DNA of 64,000 bases, from contig MPNO01000006.1 of the NCBI GenBank assembly GCA_002239065.1, forward strand, positions 62,001 to 126,000. Direction: 5' to 3'. This document shows positions 9,678-18,569 of this stretch, piece by piece (position 1 is the stretch's first letter; every line of letters starts with the position of its first letter). The notes beneath the pieces were generated by a model, which had not been told where the DNA came from, made no database searches, and was given only the letters and a program-made list of their open reading frames with translations. Made by a program: the position numbers and the translations under genes. Source of the DNA: Defluviicoccus sp. bin129. GTDB lineage: Bacteria; Pseudomonadota; Alphaproteobacteria; MPNO01.

Positions 9678-10843
9678 TGCGGGTCTTCGACCGGTTCGAC
9701 GATGCGCGCGGCTGGTCCGAGGAGGAGCGCATTCTCCTCGACCAGGTGCAGCGCCTCGCCGACGAGGTGATCGCGCCCAATGCCGAGCGCTTCGACCGCG
9801 AGGCCGCGTTCCCGTGGGAGAATGTCGAGGCGATCCGGGCGCTCGGGCTTGGCGCGATCTTCGTTCCCGCCGACTATGGCGGCGCGCCGATGTCCTATCG
9901 CGCCTATCTCGAATGCATGAAGCTGATCTCCGAGGCCTGCGCCGCGACCGGGATCATCTACGGCACCTGTTTCCACGCGATGGGACCGGTGATCGATTTC
10001 GGCACCGAAGAGCTCAAGACGCGGATCATGCCGCGCGTGGCGGACGGCGCGATCTGCTCGCTCGCGATCACCGAGCCCGGCGCCGGCTCCGACGCCACCG
10101 GCATGAAGACCCGCTTTTCCCCCGACGGCGACGAGGTGGTCATCGACGGCGGCAAGATCTTCATCACCTCGGGCGACGTGGCCGACCTGATCCTCCTGTT
10201 CGGCAAGTGGTCGGAGATCGACGACGACCGCGGCGCGATCACCGCTTTGGTGCTGGAGAAGGGCGCGCCCGGGTTCGCCGTCGAGCGGACCGAGGACAAG
10301 ATGGGAATTCGCGCCTCCTCGACCGCGGTTCTCTCCTTCGACGACTGCCGGGTGCCGCGCGGCAACCTGGTGGGCGAGCCGGGCGGCGGGCTTTCCCTGC
10401 TGCTTCTCTCGCTCAACAAGTCGCGGCCGAGCATCGCGAGCCACGCGCTCGGCATCGCCGATGCGGCGTTCAAGGACATGGTCGCCTTCATGAACGACCG
10501 CCGGCAGTCGGGACGGCGCATCGTCGATTTCCAGGGCAACCAGTTCATGCTCGCCGACCTCGCCGCCGAGCTCGCCATGGTCAAGGCGTGGATCGACCAT
10601 GTCGGCCGCCTGGTCGACGGCGGCGCCGGGGAGTACGGCGTCGAGGCCTCGATCGCCAAGCTGCGCGCCTCCGATCTCGCGATGCGGATGACCACCGAGG
10701 CGGTGCAGATGCATGGCGGCTACGGCTATTGCAAGGACTTCCGGGTGGAGCGGCTGATGCGCGATGCCAAGATCACCCAGATCTGGGAGGGGACCAACCA
10801 GATCCACCGCCAGTTCATCGGCCGGAGCTTCGCCCGGCGATGA
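9677..10843 (+). CDS. Acyl-CoA dehydrogenase (AliB/BadJ-like candidate)
   Basis: A 388-residue FAD acyl-CoA dehydrogenase of standard length. The FAD/substrate motif LAITEPGAGSDATGMKT and the C-terminal MHGGYGYCKDF are present, and the catalytic base glutamate is in IWEGTNQIHR. It oxidises an acyl-CoA to the 2-enoyl-CoA, passing electrons to ETF. The start ATG shares a base with the SDR stop (TGATG). As the only acyl-CoA dehydrogenase of the operon, it would supply the substrate of the hydratase at 8207. Cyclohexanecarboxyl-CoA is the contextual guess; a linear acyl-CoA remains possible. Confidence 0.9.
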   Translation: MRVFDRFDDARGWSEEERILLDQVQRLADEVIAPNAERFDREAAFPWENVEAIRALGLGAIFVPADYGGAPMSYRAYLECMKLISEACAATGIIYGTCFHAMGPVIDFGTEELKTRIMPRVADGAICSLAITEPGAGSDATGMKTRFSPDGDEVVIDGGKIFITSGDVADLILLFGKWSEIDDDRGAITALVLEKGAPGFAVERTEDKMGIRASSTAVLSFDDCRVPRGNLVGEPGGGLSLLLLSLNKSRPSIASHALGIADAAFKDMVAFMNDRRQSGRRIVDFQGNQFMLADLAAELAMVKAWIDHVGRLVDGGAGEYGVEASIAKLRASDLAMRMTTEAVQMHGGYGYCKDFRVERLMRDAKITQIWEGTNQIHRQFIGRSFARR

Positions 10844-11720
10844 GCGCGATCCGGAAGGTCGGCGTGTGCGGCGCCGCGGGCACGATGGGAGCCGGGATCG
10901 CCATCGTCTCGGCCCGCGCCGGGTTCCACACCGTCTGCTACGACGTCGACGCGGACGGGCTCGGCCGCGCGGCCTCGCAGACCGCCTCTTTCTTCGCCCG
11001 CTCGGTCGAGCGCGGCCGCATGACGGAGGAGGCGCGCGAAGCGGCGCTGGCGAAGCTCGCCCCCGTCACCGAGCTCGACGGGCTGGGCGAATGCGATCTC
11101 GTCATCGAGGCCGTGTTCGAAGACCTGCCCGCCAAGCAGGCTCTGTTCCGCGCGCTCGACCCGGTCTGCAAGGACGGGACGGTATTCGCATCCAACACCT
11201 CGACCCTCTCGATCACCCAGATCGCGTCCGGCTGCGGGCGCGAGGACCGCGTGGTCGGCATGCATTTCTGCCTGCCCGCCCAGCTCATGAAGCTGATCGA
11301 GATGTCGCCCGGGCTGAACACCTCGGAGGAAGTCTTCGACGCCGCCTGGGCGTGGACCGAGGCGGCTGGGCAGACCCCGGTCCGTACCCAGGACCGCCCG
11401 GGCTTCATCCTCAACGCGCTTCTGGTCCCGTTCAACAACGATGCGATCCGCGCGGTCGAGGCGGGGGGCCCCCCCCCCCCGCCGATATCGACACCGCGAT
11501 CAAGGCGGCGCTGGGTTACAGGATGGGACCGCTGGAGCTGATCGACCTGATCGGACTCGACACCCAGATCCTGCTGTCGGAGGCCTTCTATCCGATCACC
11601 CTCGATCCGCGCGCCGCGGCGCCGCCGCTGTTGCGCCGGATGGTCGCGGCGGGGCGGCTGGGCCGCAAGTCGGGGCGCGGCTTCCACGACTACGAGGACA
11701 ACCGGATGTTCGGGGCATGA
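10840..11720 (+). pseudogene. 3-hydroxyacyl-CoA dehydrogenase, frame-disrupted at a poly-C tract
   Basis: An NAD-dependent 3-hydroxyacyl-CoA dehydrogenase of about 290 residues, starting with an ATGA overlap. The Rossmann motif GAAGTMGAGIA is at residues 11-21, then ASNTSTLSITQIA, HFCLPAQLMKLIEM and, in the second frame, DIDTAIKAALGYRMGPLELIDLIGLDT. The frame changes at G6C12 (11463-11480). The family normally has a short ...ATP(A/E)DID segment here. Reading the tract as 15 rather than 17 bases after codon 11461-11463 would restore one frame. This looks like a homopolymer sequencing error inside a real gene, though a true frameshift cannot be excluded. Confidence 0.85.
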
Positions 11721-12352
11721 CCATGACCTATGCGATCCGCCGGAACGGGGAGAGCCGGTCCTTTCCCGACGGCGAGCCGTTCCTCGCCGCCGCGGCGCCG
11801 GACGGCGAGGTGGTCGTCCTGCTCGGCGCGCCCTGCGAGCCCGACCCGTCGAAGACCGCGATCCTGGTCGAGCTCGGCAGCGAATGCCTCGGCGTCCACA
11901 CCGGGGAGGCGGCGGGGGAGGAGGGCTCGAACGTCCTCGGCTTCGCGCGCTATCGCAACGGCGACGACCCGCCGTCGGCGCTCGTCGAGCTGGTGCGCCA
12001 GCCCAACACGGAGGCGCGGGCGCTCGAAGCGGCGCGCGCGATCTTCGAGGCGGCGGGGCTCACCGTCGTCGTTTCCGCCGACCGGGTGGGGCGCATCGTC
12101 GACCGCCTGGTGCGGCCCAAATACAACGCCGCGCTCCGCCTGCTCGACGACGGGCTTGCCAGGGCGGAAGACATGGACCTCGCCTGCCGGCTCGGCCTCG
12201 GCTATCCCGACGGCCCGATCGAACGCGCAATGCGCGGCGGGCTCGCCCATCACCATGCGGTCTCCAGCGCGCTGTTCGCGGCCAGCGGCCAGCCGGGCGA
12301 TGCGCCGGCGCGCGCCGCAAGCGTCGCCGCCGCGCGGGCGGAGGGGCGATGA
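11717..12352 (+). CDS. Protein with 3-hydroxyacyl-CoA dehydrogenase C-terminal domain
   Basis: A 211-residue protein starting with an ATGA overlap. The C-terminal ~90 residues (VGRIVDRLVRPKYNAALRLL...LGYPDGPIERA) match the helical 3HCDH dimerisation domain that occurs twice in PaaH/FadB-type enzymes. The N-terminal ~110 residues have no Rossmann glycine motif. The part ending in LVELVRQPN and ARAIFEAAG looks like the segment that links the two domains in fused enzymes. It may be a split-off second half acting with the preceding dehydrogenase. Catalysis by this protein alone is unlikely. Confidence 0.7.
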   Translation: MTMTYAIRRNGESRSFPDGEPFLAAAAPDGEVVVLLGAPCEPDPSKTAILVELGSECLGVHTGEAAGEEGSNVLGFARYRNGDDPPSALVELVRQPNTEARALEAARAIFEAAGLTVVVSADRVGRIVDRLVRPKYNAALRLLDDGLARAEDMDLACRLGLGYPDGPIERAMRGGLAHHHAVSSALFAASGQPGDAPARAASVAAARAEGR

Positions 12353-13449
12353 CCGCGCCGCTCGACGGGCTCCTGGTCCTCGACTTCTCCACCCTTTTGC
12401 CGGGTCCCCTGGCGACGCTGATGCTCGCCGAGGCGGGCGCCGAGGTGATCAAGATCGAACGCCCGGGCGGCGAGGAGATGCGCCGCTATGTGCCGAGATG
12501 GGGCGCGGAGAGCGTCAACTTCGCGATGCTCAACCGCGGCAAGAAATCGCTGGTCCTCGACCTCAAGCAGGACTCCGGCCGGGAGCGCCTCCGCCCGCTG
12601 CTCGAACGGGCCGACATCCTGGTCGAGCAGTTCCGCCCCGGCGTGATGGCGCGCCTCGGGCTCGGCGCCGAGGCGGTGCGGGCGGTCAACCCGCGCATCG
12701 TCTACTGTTCGATCACCGGCTTCGGCCAGACCGGGCCGAAGCGCAACATCGCCGCCCACGACCTCAACTATATCGGCGAGACGGGGGTGCTCTCGCTCTC
12801 GATGGGGCCGGAAGACCGCCCCGTGGTGCCGCCGGTGCTGATGGCCGATATCGCGGCCGGCGCCTATCCCGCGGTGATGAACATCCTGCTCGCGCTCAGG
12901 CAGCGGGACGTTACCGGGGAAGGGGCCACGCTCGACGTGGCGATGGCGGACAATCTGTTTCCCTTCACGTTCTGGGCGATCGGCAACGCGCAAGCCGCGG
13001 GGCTCTGGCCGAAGAACGGCGGCGACCTAGTGACCGGCGGTTCGCCCCGCTACCGGCTCTACCCGACTTCGGACGGCAGGGTTCTGGCCGCCGCGCCGCT
13101 GGAGCAGCAGTTCTGGGAGGCCTTCGCCGAGCTGGTCGGGCTTCCCGAGAAATGGCGCGACGACAGCGCCGATCCCGAGGGGACGGCGGCCGCCGTCGCG
13201 GCGCTGGTCGCGGCACGACCCGCCTCCGACTGGGAAGAGCGGATTCGCGGGGTCGATTGCTGCTGTTCGATCGTGCGTTCGCTGGAAGAGGCCCTGGCCG
13301 ACCCGCATTTCCGCGAGCGCGGCCTGTTCGCCGAGCGCCTGGGCAACGACCGGGGCGAGGAAATGCCGGCCCTGCCGATGCCGATCGACCGTGCCTTCAG
13401 GGCGGCTCTCGGCGAGCTTCGCAACGCGCCGCCTCTCGGCGAACGATGA
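12349..13449 (+). CDS. CaiB/BaiF (AMACR-like) CoA-transferase family protein
   Basis: A 366-residue class III CoA-transferase or racemase. The N-terminal LDFSTLLPGPLATLMLAEAG and VIKIERPGGE are characteristic, followed by RGKKSLVLDLK, VEQFRPGV and GFGQTGP. The HDLNYIGETG segment corresponds to the catalytic Asp region and resembles 2-methylacyl-CoA racemases (AMACR), which would fit epimerisation of a branched or alicyclic acyl-CoA. CoA transfer between acids is the alternative. It is coupled by ATGA overlap to the genes on both sides. Confidence 0.87.
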   Translation: MTAPLDGLLVLDFSTLLPGPLATLMLAEAGAEVIKIERPGGEEMRRYVPRWGAESVNFAMLNRGKKSLVLDLKQDSGRERLRPLLERADILVEQFRPGVMARLGLGAEAVRAVNPRIVYCSITGFGQTGPKRNIAAHDLNYIGETGVLSLSMGPEDRPVVPPVLMADIAAGAYPAVMNILLALRQRDVTGEGATLDVAMADNLFPFTFWAIGNAQAAGLWPKNGGDLVTGGSPRYRLYPTSDGRVLAAAPLEQQFWEAFAELVGLPEKWRDDSADPEGTAAAVAALVAARPASDWEERIRGVDCCCSIVRSLEEALADPHFRERGLFAERLGNDRGEEMPALPMPIDRAFRAALGELRNAPPLGER

Positions 13450-14177
13450 CGGGGCCCGTCGAGCCGGGGCTGGTCCGCAGGCGCGTCTACCTGCTGCGTC
13501 ACGGCGATGTGGCGTATTTCGATGCCGACGGCAGGCCGGTCAACCCGCGCAACGTGCGGCTGACGGAACGCGGCGTCGCGGAGGCCCGGGCGGTGGCGGA
13601 TTTGCTGAACGGCGAAGCCATCGACCGCGCGGTGACCAGCGGCCTGCCGCGCACCCGCGAGACCGCGGAGCTGGCGCTCGCCGGCCGGGCCATCGCGATC
13701 GAGGACGAGGCGGAGCTTGCCGAAATCCGCGGCGGCCGGTTCGCCGATGTCGTCCCGGAACGGGCGCTGGATGCGATCGCCCATGCCTATGACGGCGCCG
13801 CGACCGGCGGGGCGTGGTTCGGCCACGGCGAACGCTTCGCCGATTTCGAGTCCCGGGTGCTCGGCGCGGTGCGGCGGCTGGTCGCCGATCCCGGATGGCG
13901 ACGCCTGCTGCTGGTCGGGCACGACGCGGTCAACCGGGCCATACTGTGCTGGGCGGCCGGCACCGGGCTCGGCGCCATGGCGGCTTTCGAGCAGGACTAT
14001 GGCGGGCTGTCGATCTTCGATGTCGATGCAGACGAGGCGACGGGCACGGTGCGGAGGACGTATTTGCGGGCGGTGAACCTGACCCCGCTCGATCCCGCCA
14101 AGCGCGAGCGCTGGCAGACCTCGATGGAGCCGGTCTACCGGCGCTACGTCGAAGCCCGCAGGAAGGGCCATCTGTGA
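13446..14177 (+). CDS. Histidine phosphatase family protein
   Basis: A 243-residue phosphoglycerate-mutase-like phosphatase. The nucleophile motif RHG is at residues 18-20 in LLRHGD, with SGLPRTRETAELA and the second catalytic histidine in LLVGHDAVNR. Length and architecture are ordinary for cytosolic members. It is the last of the ATGA-coupled genes of this operon. Its role among acyl-CoA enzymes is unknown; dephosphorylation of a CoA-pathway intermediate is speculative. Confidence 0.85.
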   Translation: MTGPVEPGLVRRRVYLLRHGDVAYFDADGRPVNPRNVRLTERGVAEARAVADLLNGEAIDRAVTSGLPRTRETAELALAGRAIAIEDEAELAEIRGGRFADVVPERALDAIAHAYDGAATGGAWFGHGERFADFESRVLGAVRRLVADPGWRRLLLVGHDAVNRAILCWAAGTGLGAMAAFEQDYGGLSIFDVDADEATGTVRRTYLRAVNLTPLDPAKRERWQTSMEPVYRRYVEARRKGHL

Positions 14178-14201
14178 AACCCGAACTCCCGGGGGGATGA
14201 C

Positions 14202-15773
14202 ATGGGCAAGGTTCGCAACATCCTGTTCATCATGGCCGACCAGCTGCGGGTGGACTATTTGTCCTGCTACGGCCACCCCCATCTGGAGACGCCGAACCTC
14301 GACCGTCTCGCCGGCCGGGGCGTCCGCTTCGACCGTGCCTATGTGCAGGCGCCGGTCTGCGGTCCCTCGCGCATGTCCTTCTATACCGGCCGCACCGCGT
14401 TCAGCCACGGCGCGACCTGGAACTTCGTGCCGCTCCCGGTCGGCGAGCTCACGCTCGGCGACTATCTTCGCCCGCACGGGATGCGCACCGCGCTGGTCGG
14501 CAAGTCCCACATGATGCCGGACCTGGCCGGAATGGAACGGGTCGGGCTCTCGCCCGACGGCGAACCGGGGCTCATCATCTCGGAATGCGGCTTCGAGCCC
14601 TACGAGCGGGACGACGGCGAGCACCCGCACCCCAAGGCCGACCCCGATCTCCCCTATAACCGCTATCTCCGCGCGCAGGGCTATGAAGGCCCCAACCCGT
14701 GGAACGACTACGCCAATTCGGGCGAGGGTCCGGACGGGGCGCTGCGCGAGGGCTGGTACATGCAGAACGCGCCGCTCGCCGCCCGGGTGGCCGAGGAGCA
14801 TTCCGAGACCGCCTACATGACCGATCGCGCGCTCCAGTTCCTCGAGGAGCAGGGCGATGCGCCGTGGTGCCTCCATTTGTCCTACATCAAGCCCCACTGG
14901 CCCTATATCGCGCCCGCCCCGTATCACGCGATGTACGGCCACAACCAAATCCTCGCCGCCGTTCGCGAGACGCGCGAACGCGACGACCCGCACCCGGTCT
15001 ATGGCGCGATCATGAACCACAACGCGTCCAGAGAGTTCTCGCGCGAGGAGGTGCGCGCGGCCGTGATCCCGGCCTATATGGGGCTCATCAGGCAGATCGA
15101 CGACCATCTCGGGCGGGTCTTCCGCTACCTCGAAGAGACCGGCCGGATGGACGACACGATGATCGTCTTCACCTCCGATCACGGCGACTATCTGGGCGAT
15201 CACTGGCTCGGCGAGAAGGAGTTCTTCCACGAGCAGGCCGTGCGGATCCCGCTGATCGTCTACGACCCCGACGCGGCGGCCGACGCGACGCGCGGCACCG
15301 CCGACGAAGGCTTCATCGAGGCGATCGACCTCGTCCCCACCTTCCTCGAAGCCCGCGGGATCGAGATCCCCACGCACATCATCGAGGGCCGGTCCGCGCT
15401 GTGGCGGCTGCGCGGCGGGAAGGGCGAAGTCCCCGATCACGCCTATAGCGAGCTCGACTACGCGTTCTACAAGGCCCGCGTCGAGCTCGGCGTCGACCCG
15501 CACGAGGCGCGGCTGTTCATGCTGCGGACCGACGACTGGAAATACGTCCACGCGCTGGGATTCGAGCCGCTGCTCTTCGATCTTCGCAACGACCCCGACG
15601 AGTTCGTCGATCTCGGCCGCGATCCGGGATATGCCGGTTTTCGCGAAGAGCTGCACCGCGCGCTGTTCGAGCGCATAGGCCGGCGCAAGAACCGCACCGG
15701 CATCACCACGGAACGTGTGCAGCAGCGGACCGACGGCGCCCACAGACACGGCACGCTGATCGGCTACTGGTAG
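14202..15773 (+). CDS. Sulfatase-family hydrolase (arylsulfatase/phosphonate monoester hydrolase type)
   Basis: A 523-residue alkaline-phosphatase-superfamily enzyme. The signature CGPSR at residues 53-57 marks Cys53 for conversion to formylglycine by a separate maturase. The metal-site motif MADQLRVD is at 11-18 and FTSDHGDYLGDHWLGEKEF supplies further ligands. WPYIAPAPYHAMY and the late RTDDWKYVH...DLRNDPDEFVDL resemble phosphonate monoester hydrolases as well as sulfatases, so the leaving group is uncertain. There is no signal peptide, so it is probably cytosolic. It begins 24 bases after the phosphatase stop, behind a G-rich leader. Confidence 0.9.
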   Translation: MGKVRNILFIMADQLRVDYLSCYGHPHLETPNLDRLAGRGVRFDRAYVQAPVCGPSRMSFYTGRTAFSHGATWNFVPLPVGELTLGDYLRPHGMRTALVGKSHMMPDLAGMERVGLSPDGEPGLIISECGFEPYERDDGEHPHPKADPDLPYNRYLRAQGYEGPNPWNDYANSGEGPDGALREGWYMQNAPLAARVAEEHSETAYMTDRALQFLEEQGDAPWCLHLSYIKPHWPYIAPAPYHAMYGHNQILAAVRETRERDDPHPVYGAIMNHNASREFSREEVRAAVIPAYMGLIRQIDDHLGRVFRYLEETGRMDDTMIVFTSDHGDYLGDHWLGEKEFFHEQAVRIPLIVYDPDAAADATRGTADEGFIEAIDLVPTFLEARGIEIPTHIIEGRSALWRLRGGKGEVPDHAYSELDYAFYKARVELGVDPHEARLFMLRTDDWKYVHALGFEPLLFDLRNDPDEFVDLGRDPGYAGFREELHRALFERIGRRKNRTGITTERVQQRTDGAHRHGTLIGYW

Positions 15774-15913
15774 TCTGCTCCAGGCGCACCCTGCGCGGGC
15801 GTCACAAACATGCGGGCGGCTGGACGCCGCCTCCCGGTCGTGCTGCAACAAAGTCCCGAAGACCGCTCCGACCGGGCCCAACCACGGCACCCCCAGCAAG
15901 GAGGGAGAGACGG

Positions 15914-16858
15914 ATGATGATACGCGCACTGACCGTGGCGGCTGCCGCGATATTGCTGAGCGGCGGCGCCCCGGCGCAGATACTCGAAACGCCCGGTATC
16001 GCGGCCAAGATCGCGGCGTGGGGTCCGGAGCTGACGCGCGAGCAGGTTCGCGGGACGCTGCAAGCCTACGGTGCCCTCCACGCCGCCGCGCGCATCGAAG
16101 GCGTGAAGGTCTCGGCGGACCGGCGCTACGGGCCGCACGAGCGCCATGTGCTGGACGTGTACGCATCTGAGGACGCGAACGGGACCCAGCCGGTTGTCGT
16201 GTTCGCCCATGGCGGCGGCTTCGTGCGCGGCGACAAGAAAGGCGCCGCGAATATCGGCCGTTATCTCGCCGTCAACGGTGTCGTTGCGATCGCCATCAAC
16301 TACCGCCTGGCGCCGGAGCACAAATGGCCTTCGGGTGGCGAGGACTTCGCCATGGCGCTCGAATGGATCCGCGGGAACCCCGGCGTGCATGGCGGCGATC
16401 CGGCGAAGATCGTCATCTCCGGCGCCTCCGCCGGTGCCATGCATGCGGCCGACTACACCTTCCACGAGTCGCTACAGGCCGAGAACGACGGCGTGGTCGG
16501 CGCGATCCTGATCTCGCCGCCAACGGTCGACCTGACCATACGCCCCCTCGATCCGGGTCGCGACGCGCTCTACTACGGAACCGAGAGCGACCTCGGCGCA
16601 AGATCCGTCGTCAACGCGTTGGGCGGCCGCAAGATTCCGGTGATGATCGCCTACGCCGAGCATGAACCCGGGTTCATTCATGAGCAGATCCGCCGCCTGA
16701 TCGACGCGCTCGCCAGGCGGGACGGCCGCATGCCGGGCGTCATCTCGGCTCCCGGCCACAACCACATTTCCATCTCTGCCCATATCGGCACGGCCGACCG
16801 GACGCTGGGCCCGGACCTGCTGGAGTTCATTCGCCTGGCCGCCGCGCGGGCCAAATAG
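15914..16858 (+). CDS. Secreted alpha/beta hydrolase (HSL-like esterase)
   Basis: A 314-residue esterase of the hormone-sensitive-lipase-like type. Residues 1-21 form a signal peptide ending in APA, so export to the periplasm is expected. The oxyanion motif HGGGF is at 99-103, the nucleophile in SGASAGA at Ser172, and the catalytic His probably in PGHNHIS. The start is preceded by AAGGAGGGAGAG, a strong ribosome site. It follows the sulfatase by 140 bases in which no terminator was recognised. It converges with the acyl-CoA dehydrogenase gene ending at 16869. Confidence 0.87.
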   Translation: MMIRALTVAAAAILLSGGAPAQILETPGIAAKIAAWGPELTREQVRGTLQAYGALHAAARIEGVKVSADRRYGPHERHVLDVYASEDANGTQPVVVFAHGGGFVRGDKKGAANIGRYLAVNGVVAIAINYRLAPEHKWPSGGEDFAMALEWIRGNPGVHGGDPAKIVISGASAGAMHAADYTFHESLQAENDGVVGAILISPPTVDLTIRPLDPGRDALYYGTESDLGARSVVNALGGRKIPVMIAYAEHEPGFIHEQIRRLIDALARRDGRMPGVISAPGHNHISISAHIGTADRTLGPDLLEFIRLAAARAK

Positions 16859-16868
16859 CGGGCGCGCT

Positions 16869-18569
16869 CTAGACCCTGGCGACCGTCTCGGCGTCGAGGT
16901 CGTAGAGGAACTCCGCCGGCATCGTCGCGCGGCGGGCGAGGGCGTCGACTTCGGCCATGATGTCGGCCGCGTAGAACCGCGCCAGCGCGCGGATCTCGTC
17001 GCCGTAGGGGTCGTCCTTCGCCGCCTGCGTCATGCGAAGCCACATCCACCCCATCAGCACCGTCCCCGCGAGGCGGAGATAGGGGGTGGCGCCCGACAAG
17101 CCGCGATTCGCGTCTCGCCGCAGCCGGTCGAGCAACACTTCCGAAACGCGCCGCCATTCGGCGAGCCCCGCCGCGACCGCTTCGGCGAGCTCGCCGTCGC
17201 CGTCCAGATCCGTCTCGACTCTCGCCCACAGCAAGGCGAGCGTCTTCGCCTCGTCGCGGCCGATCTTGCGCAGCAACAGGTCGATCGCCTGGATGCCGTT
17301 GGTGCCCTCGTAGATCGGCGTGATCCGGGCATCGCGCATCAGCTGCTCCACCCCGTGCTCGGCGATATAGCCGTGCCCGCCATGGACCTGGATGGCGAGG
17401 CTGGCGACCTCGACCGCGATCTCGCTTCCCATCGCCTTGCACACCGGCAGCAGGAACCCCACCTCGTCGTGCCGGCCGTGGTCGAGCAGCGCGGCGGTCT
17501 CGTAGCACAGCGCGCGGATGCCACCGGTCAGCGCCTTCATGCGGAGCAGGCTGCGGCGGATGTCGGCATGCTCGACGATCGCCGTCGCCGCCCCGCCGCT
17601 GCCGCCCTGCACCCGCTCGGAGGCGTAGCGCGCCGCCTTGTCGAGCGCGGCGCCGGCGATGCCCACCCCTTCGAGCGCGACTTCGAGGCGCATCGTGTTG
17701 ATCATCGTGAACATGCACTGGATGCCGCGCCCGGGCTCGCCGAGCAGGTAGCCGGTGGCGCCGTCGAGCCGCATCTCGCAGGTGGGCGAACCGTGGATGC
17801 CCATCTTGTCCTCGATGCGCGAGGCGGCGATGGCGTTTCGCGGGCCGAGCGTTCCGTCCGCCGCGACGATGACCCGGGGGACCAGGAACAGGCTGAGGCC
17901 GCGCACGCCCTCCGGCGCGCCCGCGATCCGCGCGAGCACGATATGGGCGTTCTGCGGCGTCGCGTCGTGGTCGCCGAAGGAGATGAAGATCTTGGTGCCG
18001 GTGAGCGCGTAGCTGCCGTCGGGGACGGGGACCGCCCGGGTCCGCGCCTGTCCGATATCGGAGCCCGCATGCGGCTCGGTCATGACGATGGTGCCCGACC
18101 ATTCGCCGCTCGCGAGCCGGGGCACCCAGAGGGACCGGATCCCGGGCTCGGCATGCGCGAGCAGCACCCGCGCCGCGGCCCGTCCGCACACCGGCAGCAT
18201 GGAGAAGGCGAGCGAGGCCCCGTTCGACATCTCCGACAGCGCGGCCTGGGCGATCTCCGGCATCGCTTGGCCGCCGTGTTCCTCGGGCAGAGCGAGGCCC
18301 GGCCAGCCGCCGGCGCAGAACGCCTCATAGGCTTCGACGAAGCCGGGCGGCAGGCGGACGACCCCGTTCTCCAGCCTGGCGCCGATGCGATCCGCGGCGG
18401 CGTTCACCGGCGCGACGATCTCCGATGCGACCCGGCCGGCCTGGCGCACCGCGGCTTCCAGGGTTTCCGCATCGACATGGGCGAATTCGGGCCGGGCGAG
18501 GACGGCGTCGGCACCGATCACCTCACGCAGTAGGAACAGGATGTCATCGGTCGGTGGGCGATAGCTCAT
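16869..18569 (-). CDS. Acyl-CoA dehydrogenase, long DmdC/FadE-like form
   Basis: A 566-residue acyl-CoA dehydrogenase of the long class with an extra C-terminal domain, similar in architecture to DmdC (3-methylmercaptopropionyl-CoA dehydrogenase) and related FadE proteins. Seen: IVMTEPHAGSDIGQART, RIEDKMGIHGSPT, QVHGGHGYIAEHG and the base glutamate in IYEGTNGIQAIDL. The ATG at 18569 overlaps the HyuB stop by four bases, so it is the last gene of the hyuAB operon. The frame is open far upstream but only as an HyuB shadow. The substrate is unknown. Confidence 0.88.
   Translation of the reverse strand: MSYRPPTDDILFLLREVIGADAVLARPEFAHVDAETLEAAVRQAGRVASEIVAPVNAAADRIGARLENGVVRLPPGFVEAYEAFCAGGWPGLALPEEHGGQAMPEIAQAALSEMSNGASLAFSMLPVCGRAAARVLLAHAEPGIRSLWVPRLASGEWSGTIVMTEPHAGSDIGQARTRAVPVPDGSYALTGTKIFISFGDHDATPQNAHIVLARIAGAPEGVRGLSLFLVPRVIVAADGTLGPRNAIAASRIEDKMGIHGSPTCEMRLDGATGYLLGEPGRGIQCMFTMINTMRLEVALEGVGIAGAALDKAARYASERVQGGSGGAATAIVEHADIRRSLLRMKALTGGIRALCYETAALLDHGRHDEVGFLLPVCKAMGSEIAVEVASLAIQVHGGHGYIAEHGVEQLMRDARITPIYEGTNGIQAIDLLLRKIGRDEAKTLALLWARVETDLDGDGELAEAVAAGLAEWRRVSEVLLDRLRRDANRGLSGATPYLRLAGTVLMGWMWLRMTQAAKDDPYGDEIRALARFYAADIMAEVDALARRATMPAEFLYDLDAETVARV

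Noticed and set aside
13059-16166. 1035-codon minus-strand frame over the CoA-transferase, phosphatase and sulfatase genes
   Set aside because: Low-complexity charged product, antisense to three recognised families; an expected artefact of high GC.
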